A DNA stretch of 64,000 nucleotides from Siphonodentalium dalli (lineage: Eukaryota; Mollusca; Scaphopoda; Gadilida; Siphonodentaliidae). Position 1 is the stretch's first letter. Each line of letters begins with the position of its first letter. The notes under the pieces were generated by a model. The model was not told the origin of the DNA. It was given only the letters and a program-made list of their open reading frames with translations, and ran no database searches. The translations under genes and the position numbers were made by a program. The stretch covers positions 163,139,465-163,203,464 of the forward strand of contig CP136068.1 of the NCBI GenBank assembly GCA_032622095.1, read 5' to 3'. Of this stretch, positions 60,025 through 64,000 are shown one piece after another.

Positions 60025-60395
60025 TGTGAAATATTACAGCAGGGTGATCTATTAGAAATAGAGAAAAATCTTGTTCAAAGTAGTAATTTTTACAAATATA
60101 TATCCAAATTGACAACACACACCGTCATTCTTATATATTAATTAATTGCAGTGACTTTCGATGGGGAAATCGTGTTCGTTTGTTTATTACAGATAGATGC
60201 GTCCCGAATCGAGTAGTAAATATTTACAATTAAGCGTCGTTCAGACGATGTTTTCTATGGAGTGGTAGGGTTGATTGGCTTCAGATTTTCGGCGATGTTA
60301 GTAGAATGTTACATTCCTCCAGTTGGAATAGTGCCTGAATACTAACTTATCAGTTTAAAATACACGAACAAGTACATAACATGTATTTAATATTA
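60025..60395 (+). repeat. Dispersed repeat R2, copy 2, nested in the LINE
   Basis: Similar throughout to 15,862-16,232. It splits the LINE endonuclease from the rest, so it inserted after the LINE. Confidence 0.8.
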
Positions 60396-60628
60396 AAGGA
60401 GTCAGAATATGTTTGATTGCTATATTGATCAACTATCAGCCTCTTTTGGAACTTTGGAAGCTTCATATCCCCATTCAGCCATCTGTTCTCAGTTTCCTCG
60501 CTAGAATGTGTATCAATGAGTAACGAAAAGTCAAATCTTTTCCTATATCTGTTAAACAATTCCCTCCGTTTTATTTGATCTGATGACAACCCACGACAGT
60601 TTAATTCTCCGATTTTGATATTAGCCAT
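60396..60628 (-). pseudogene. LINE AP-endonuclease N-terminus, truncated by an insertion
   Basis: The frame MANIKIGELNCRGLSSDQIK ... RRELFNRYRKRFDFSLLIDT then HSSEETENRWL is the start of an APE-type endonuclease (the 'I.SLN.RG' and 'LL.DTH' motifs). It is cut at 60,395 by repeat R2. The catalytic centre (SDH motif) is not visible. The ATG at 60,628 with its short upstream flank may mark the ORF2 start. Confidence 0.75.
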
Positions 60629-60632
60629 TAAT

Positions 60633-61257
60633 ACAAATTAAAATTTCATTTATCCTGGTTTGAGTAACCAAGGACTTTATTCTGGTATAGATGAACTTAA
60701 TGAAAACATATACATGCATAATTGTGGTATAATTGTGACCAGTTATTTTTTTATAACAAAAACAAATGACATCCTAAGTACAATTGTTTTTTGACACAAA
60801 TTTTGAAACAATGTTGTTATATTTATGCACATCTGCATAGTCATTGGATATTTCATATCCATTTTCATTAAGTTTATATCAATAAAAATTCTGAACTCCC
60901 TTTGTCGGTAAATCTATCATATTTTCTATCCATTATTAAATTGGAAATATCATTTCAGGAGTGATAATTACTTTCATATGCATACATTTAAATCTGAAAA
61001 TGATAAATATATCGAAGGCCCTTTAACAAGGCATCGGTCAAAAAACGAGATATTTAATAATTAATAAGAGTCACCCCGTTGCGATTGGTTATAACATTTC
61101 TGCAGTAGAACAGGGTGCGCGTTAACACCACTCGATCATAGCTCTTGTGATATCTCTACGAATGAAATATCCATATGACATATATGAACAAGATGAATAA
61201 CTGATTAAACAGTGTTTAAACGACTAACAATGTAAACATTAACACAGACAACGTGAT
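60633..61257. other. Possible LINE 5' region, otherwise nothing recognised
   Basis: AT-rich. Could include the LINE 5' UTR. No exon seen. Confidence 0.35.
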
Positions 61258-61328
61258 AATGATAGATATAATGATGGTGCCGATGATGATGATGATGATG
61301 ATGATAATGATAGATATAATGATGGTGC

Positions 61329-61368
<40 letters not shown>

Positions 61369-61430
61369 AATGATAGATATAATGATGATTATGCGAATGA
61401 TGATGCTGATGATGATTAAGATGATGACAG
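61258..61430. repeat. GAT trinucleotide repeat, compound
   Basis: Runs of GATGATGAT interrupted by AATGATAGATATAATGATG, itself repeated three times. The His- and Met-rich frames on the two strands are a by-product. Confidence 0.9.
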
Positions 61431-61649
61431 ATGATCAAGACTAAACGCATGCATACCGCCACTGTATATATGTATAATATTGCACTTAATTAACATGCAC
61501 CTTCTACATTATTATACCTCTCGTAACATGTGAATTCATGTCTATAGAGAAATAAAGCATAGATGTCCTCAAAACTTTTGCATTCATATGCTTTCTACAA
61601 CTTCTCTTTGTCCTGCTCCGAATTCGACCTCAATTCGATGGCGGACATT
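61431..61649. other. Spacer, no feature recognised
   Basis: Short AT-rich segment between the GAT repeat and repeat R4. Nothing identified. Confidence 0.35.
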
Positions 61650-62220
61650 TCTTTAAAACACTTCTTCAAATATTTCCGTTATTTCGTCAAAAACACTTCT
61701 TCAAATATCTCCGTTATTTAGTTAATACGAATATTTTCTTATGTTAGGATCACATGCTACAATTTTTAGGACATAAAATAAAAAACATCCATTACCCTGC
61801 AGGGAGCCCCACACATATATAGAAGCATATAGAAGAGTGCTGTCTGTTCATGTTTGTCTGGGGCTCTGTATGGGTGAAATTATAAAATTGTTAAAGAATA
61901 CAAGAACAAATTATTAAAATTGTAAAACATTGTTAGGCCAATGCATTCTCTTATATATGCGAGGCGACCTATGGTCGACTCGCATATATAAGAGAATGCA
62001 TTGGCACAGGGTAAACAAAATCCCGACTTACGACTGGATTTGATATGGCGGGTCACATATTGTGTATCTTACCATATCCTCTCATTTTGATATATGATCC
62101 TGCCTTCATTGAGCCACGAGTGACTCCTGAGACGAGGATCACATATTATATGATACCATATCCTACGGAGGATCACATATTGTTTGATATCTACACCCGT
62201 GCGCATGGCCTGCTCATGCA
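61650..62220 (+). repeat. Dispersed repeat R4, copy 2, split by a MITE
   Basis: 61,650-61,755 and 62,075-62,220 correspond to the two ends of 37,872-38,165. The middle is replaced by the truncated M2 MITE. Confidence 0.8.
61769..62060. mobile_element. MITE family M2, truncated copy
   Basis: It lacks the left inverted end and left palindrome of the 17.6-kb copy. It keeps the GGAGCCCCACACATATAT interior, a palindrome (61,938-62,006) in the opposite orientation to that of the full copy, and the right end GATATGGCGGGTCACATA. Confidence 0.75.
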
Positions 62221-62261
62221 GGAGTTCAAAATTTCTTTCTTTATCGTAGCGCCCTCATATC

Positions 62262-62558
62262 GGAACTTGTTGTTGATGATATTGTTGTAGATCCGAGTTC
62301 TCTCGCTATGTTTTGTAGATTAAGGAGCACTGGGTGAGAATATGGTCTCTGTTGTTGTTGTTATTGATATTGTTGTTGTAGTTGTAATTCCGAGTTCTCT
62401 TGATATGTTTTGTTGCTGCAGGAGCGTTGGGTGAGAATACAGACTCTGTTGTTGTTGTTGTTGTTGGGGTTGTTGTTGTTGTTAGAGAATATAGTCTCTG
62501 TTGTTGTTGTTGTTATTGTTGTTGTTGTAATTCCGAGTTCTCTTGCTATGATTTGCAG
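62262..62558 (+). repeat. Splice-site repeat array, last two units and exon 2 acceptor
   Basis: Two units (acceptors near 62,320 and 62,420), then a (TTG)n stretch and TAATTCCGAGTTCTCTTGCT ATGATTTGCAG, which is the inferred real acceptor of exon 2. The stretch continues the 53.7-56.9 kb array, now separated from it by the LINE and R4/M2. Confidence 0.85.
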
Positions 62559-62764
62559 ATGAAGGGGCCATTGGTGAGAATACAGACACTCGTAACGCGG
62601 TAGGATCCGAGGAGACAAAGAAGACAGCAAAAAGGAATCGGACAACTTTTACCAGTCGACAAATTCAAGCGCTCGAAAGATTGTTCAGAAAAACTCATTA
62701 TCCGGATATATTCAGCAGGGAGCGTATAGCGCAAATGAACCGCCTCCCAGAGTCACGCATACAG
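62559..62764 (+). CDS. Homeobox exon 2: linker and homeodomain residues 1-46
   Basis: The exon starts after ATTTGCAG with two bases that complete the Asp codon begun in exon 1. It ends in phase 0 at ACAG|GTGAGA. It encodes [13 protein letters not shown]..., then the homeodomain from [20 protein letters not shown] through [16 protein letters not shown] to LPESRIQ. Key positions are present: R5, F8, L16, F20, and P26-D27 in the paired-class turn. The exon border at homeodomain 46/47 is the conserved intron position of paired-class genes. The sequence looks most like Pax4/6-type and paired-like homeodomains (RNRT, QIxALE, THYPD, RER, LPExRIQ), with some Mix-like flavour at PESRIQ. The class is secure, the family is not. 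The 5' border belongs to the tandem splice-site array, and the 3' border is duplicated just downstream. Confidence 0.95.
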
Positions 62765-62840
62765 GTGAGAAGCAATGTAAAGTGTAACCACGCCTCCCAG
62801 AGTCACGCATACAGGTTAGAAGCAGTGTAAAGTGTAACCA
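62741..62840 (+). repeat. 50-bp direct duplication of the exon 2 3' border
   Basis: CGCCTCCCAGAGTCACGCAT and the next 30 bases, including the donor, occur twice (62,741-62,790 and 62,791-62,840). The second donor reads ACAG|GTTAGA. Use of the second donor would add 50 bases and shift the homeodomain frame. Confidence 0.95.
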
Positions 62841-63596
62841 CGCCACTTATTTTGCAACATATTTTGAGATAAATTCAATGTTTATTACATTTTATTTTCA
62901 AAATAAAACAATAACAATGTAACTTTGGTCACTGAAATCTAACTTTCTCGTACGATTCATTTTGGAAATGTGACTTGCAATGAAAACCCCGGGTACTTAA
63001 AGCGTCATTCCCTGATCCCCACTCACAAGTTCTTTATATTGCAACACAAAGCGTTTGCCATTGGCACGATATGAAACACCAATGCACACCTATTACTAAT
63101 TGCTCCAAGCACATCGGGTCGTATAAAAAAAAATACACGAGGTGCCGAATTTACTAAGTACAAGTACAATTGGGGGGAAATTATTTTATCCATTTTTTTC
63201 GCCATATGGTCATTTTTTTCGCCATTTACAATTTATTTTCGCCAATGGCTAAAATGGCTACCGCCAGCGTGAACACTGGTCCCAACTTATGTTCTGTTCT
63301 TGATTGATAAATACGCTGCCTTACACAAGGGATGAGCTCTATAATTATGAAACTCCGATGAAATGTCTTTTTGTTTTGTTTACATGACGCTTAAGTTATA
63401 CGGCGCAGTATATGTTATATGCACAATGGACACTCGCTATATTTATAAAACCACGATGAATTGTGTTCTTGATGTGGCGTTAATAGACCATTATTACAAG
63501 TTACAAGAAAACGCGAGCTCTTCTGTATTGGAGGCGGAAATTAGCGTCACGTGGCCGGTATGGTATAGGGTTCACTTTGTAAACAACTTTATCAAT
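62841..63596 (+). other. Intron 2 interior
   Basis: Intron 2 runs from 62,765 to 63,827. This part is AT-rich with no clear element. TTTTTTTCGCCAT-like words repeat near 63,195-63,240. Confidence 0.5.
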
Positions 63597-63746
63597 ATGG
63601 CAGACTCGAATGCGATGGATGGATTTAGCAGATTGAATGTTGTCGAAATGCGAACATTTCTGTGGAAAAGGGGAATCACTACCATTTGTTACACAAAGGA
63701 CAAGCTTCTGAAGTTGTGTTTCTTTTGTGCCCCACACAGCAGATAA
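63597..63746 (+). pseudogene. SAP-like small frame in intron 2
   Basis: The frame from ATG 63,597 (context ATATGG) reads MADSNAMDGFSRLNVVEMRT then FLWKRGITTICYTKDKLLKL and CFFCA. The pattern 'L.V.EMR.FL..RGI.....KD.LL.LC' resembles a SAP-type DNA-binding helix pair. Such short N-terminal domains occur in many transposon-associated proteins of marine invertebrates. It stops after 49 residues, with no visible continuation. It lies on the same strand as the homeobox gene, just before exon 3. A mobile-element leftover is likelier than a coding exon. Confidence 0.35.
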
Positions 63747-63827
63747 ACGCTATATAAACTCGCATTAATCAATTTTTTCTGTTGTAACCAGGTAACTCAC
63801 ACGAATTTATTTGTTTCTGTGGCATAG

Positions 63828-63956
63828 GTATGGTTCCAGAACCGGCGCGCTAAGTGGCGAAAAAAGGAACGATGTTCACAGATGTTATGTTCCGGTGCCT
63901 TCCGGTTTATGTTCCCCGGGCAACAAGCCCTTCACAGAAACCCTGAGCCTTACATG
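63828..63956 (+). CDS. Homeobox exon 3: homeodomain residues 47-60 and C-terminal start
   Basis: After GGCATAG the frame reads VWFQNRRAKWRKKER, the end of recognition helix 3 with W48, F49, Q50, N51 and R53. Gln at position 50 makes this a Q50 paired-like homeodomain (not S50 like Pax or K50 like Otx/Gsc). It continues for 28 residues (CSQMLCSGAFRFMFPGQQAL and on to PEPYM) with no known motif, then reaches a good donor, ATG|GTGAGT. It is 129 bases, phase 0 at both ends. Together with exons 1 and 2 it gives 210 residues. The gene continues beyond the right edge, where any OAR or other C-terminal motif would lie. Confidence 0.95.
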
Positions 63957-64000
63957 GTGAGTATCACTCCTGGTTTAAAGATTGATTGATTGGTGTTTAA

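Larger units (their letters stand above)
56905..60632 (-). mobile_element. Decayed L1/Tx1-like LINE
   Basis: A non-LTR retrotransposon on the minus strand. The endonuclease start lies at ~60.63 kb, the RT at 59.6-58.7 kb, the C-terminal region at 58.6-57.2 kb and an A-rich tail at ~56,905-56,935. Several frameshifts and stops break it. A separate ~370-bp repeat is inserted at 60,025-60,395. It sits inside homeobox intron 1 and interrupts the exon-border array, which resumes at 62.26 kb. Confidence 0.85.

Noticed and set aside
61205-61462. His-rich 85-residue frame
   Set aside because: By-product of the GAT/ATC trinucleotide repeat.

Overview
The window is non-bacterial: it has GT-AG split coding exons, LINE-type reverse transcriptases, a hAT transposon relic, many MITEs and several satellites, and it lacks dense ORFs or operons. 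It looks like AT-rich genomic DNA from an invertebrate bilaterian animal, probably marine. I cannot name the species; a lophotrochozoan is only a guess.

Two host genes can be supported. (1) A first coding exon on the minus strand (about 4.23-4.46 kb) resembles the N-terminus of the E3 ubiquitin ligase UBR3. The rest of that gene must lie beyond the left edge. (2) A paired-class homeobox gene on the plus strand fills most of the window. Exon 1 (18,584-18,878) carries an eh1-type repressor motif. A 43.7-kb intron separates it from exon 2 (62,559-62,764), which holds homeodomain residues 1-46. Exon 3 (63,828-63,956) holds residues 47-60, split at the 46/47 position classic for paired-class genes, and the gene runs off the right edge. 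The reading phases of all three exons agree.

Almost everything else is repeat. 0-6 kb: a hAT relic with an 8-bp target duplication, a LINE fragment and the UBR3-like exon. 6.1-11.3 kb: a mosaic with ~0.6-kb inverted arms, several long hairpins and a nested MITE with a tRNA-like segment. 11.3-18 kb: short tandem repeats, an exact 25-copy 12-bp array and a TA-flanked MITE. 19-24 kb: a very long 38-bp minisatellite between two copies of a TTAA-flanked, piggyBac-like MITE. Seven copies of that MITE occur in the window. 24-44 kb: LINE fragments, 41-bp and A/C-rich minisatellites, large inverted repeats and a four-arm foldback element. 44-48 kb: a degenerate satellite interrupted by a zinc-knuckle ORF relic. 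50-53.5 kb: another inverted pair and a degenerate satellite. 53.7-56.9 and 62.26-62.6 kb: an ~80-bp tandem repeat copied from the 5' border of homeobox exon 2. 56.9-60.6 kb: a decayed L1/Tx1-like LINE.

The most interesting observation is the exon-2-border repeat. Each of about 41 units carries a 3' splice site, usually 15 bases, then a GTGAG donor. A typical unit is a symmetric phase-1 microexon that would add Asp-Glu-Gly-Ala-Leu between exons 1 and 2 without shifting the frame. The other edge of exon 2, including its donor, is duplicated once as a 50-bp direct repeat. A palindromic cassette is also shared by two otherwise different MITE families.
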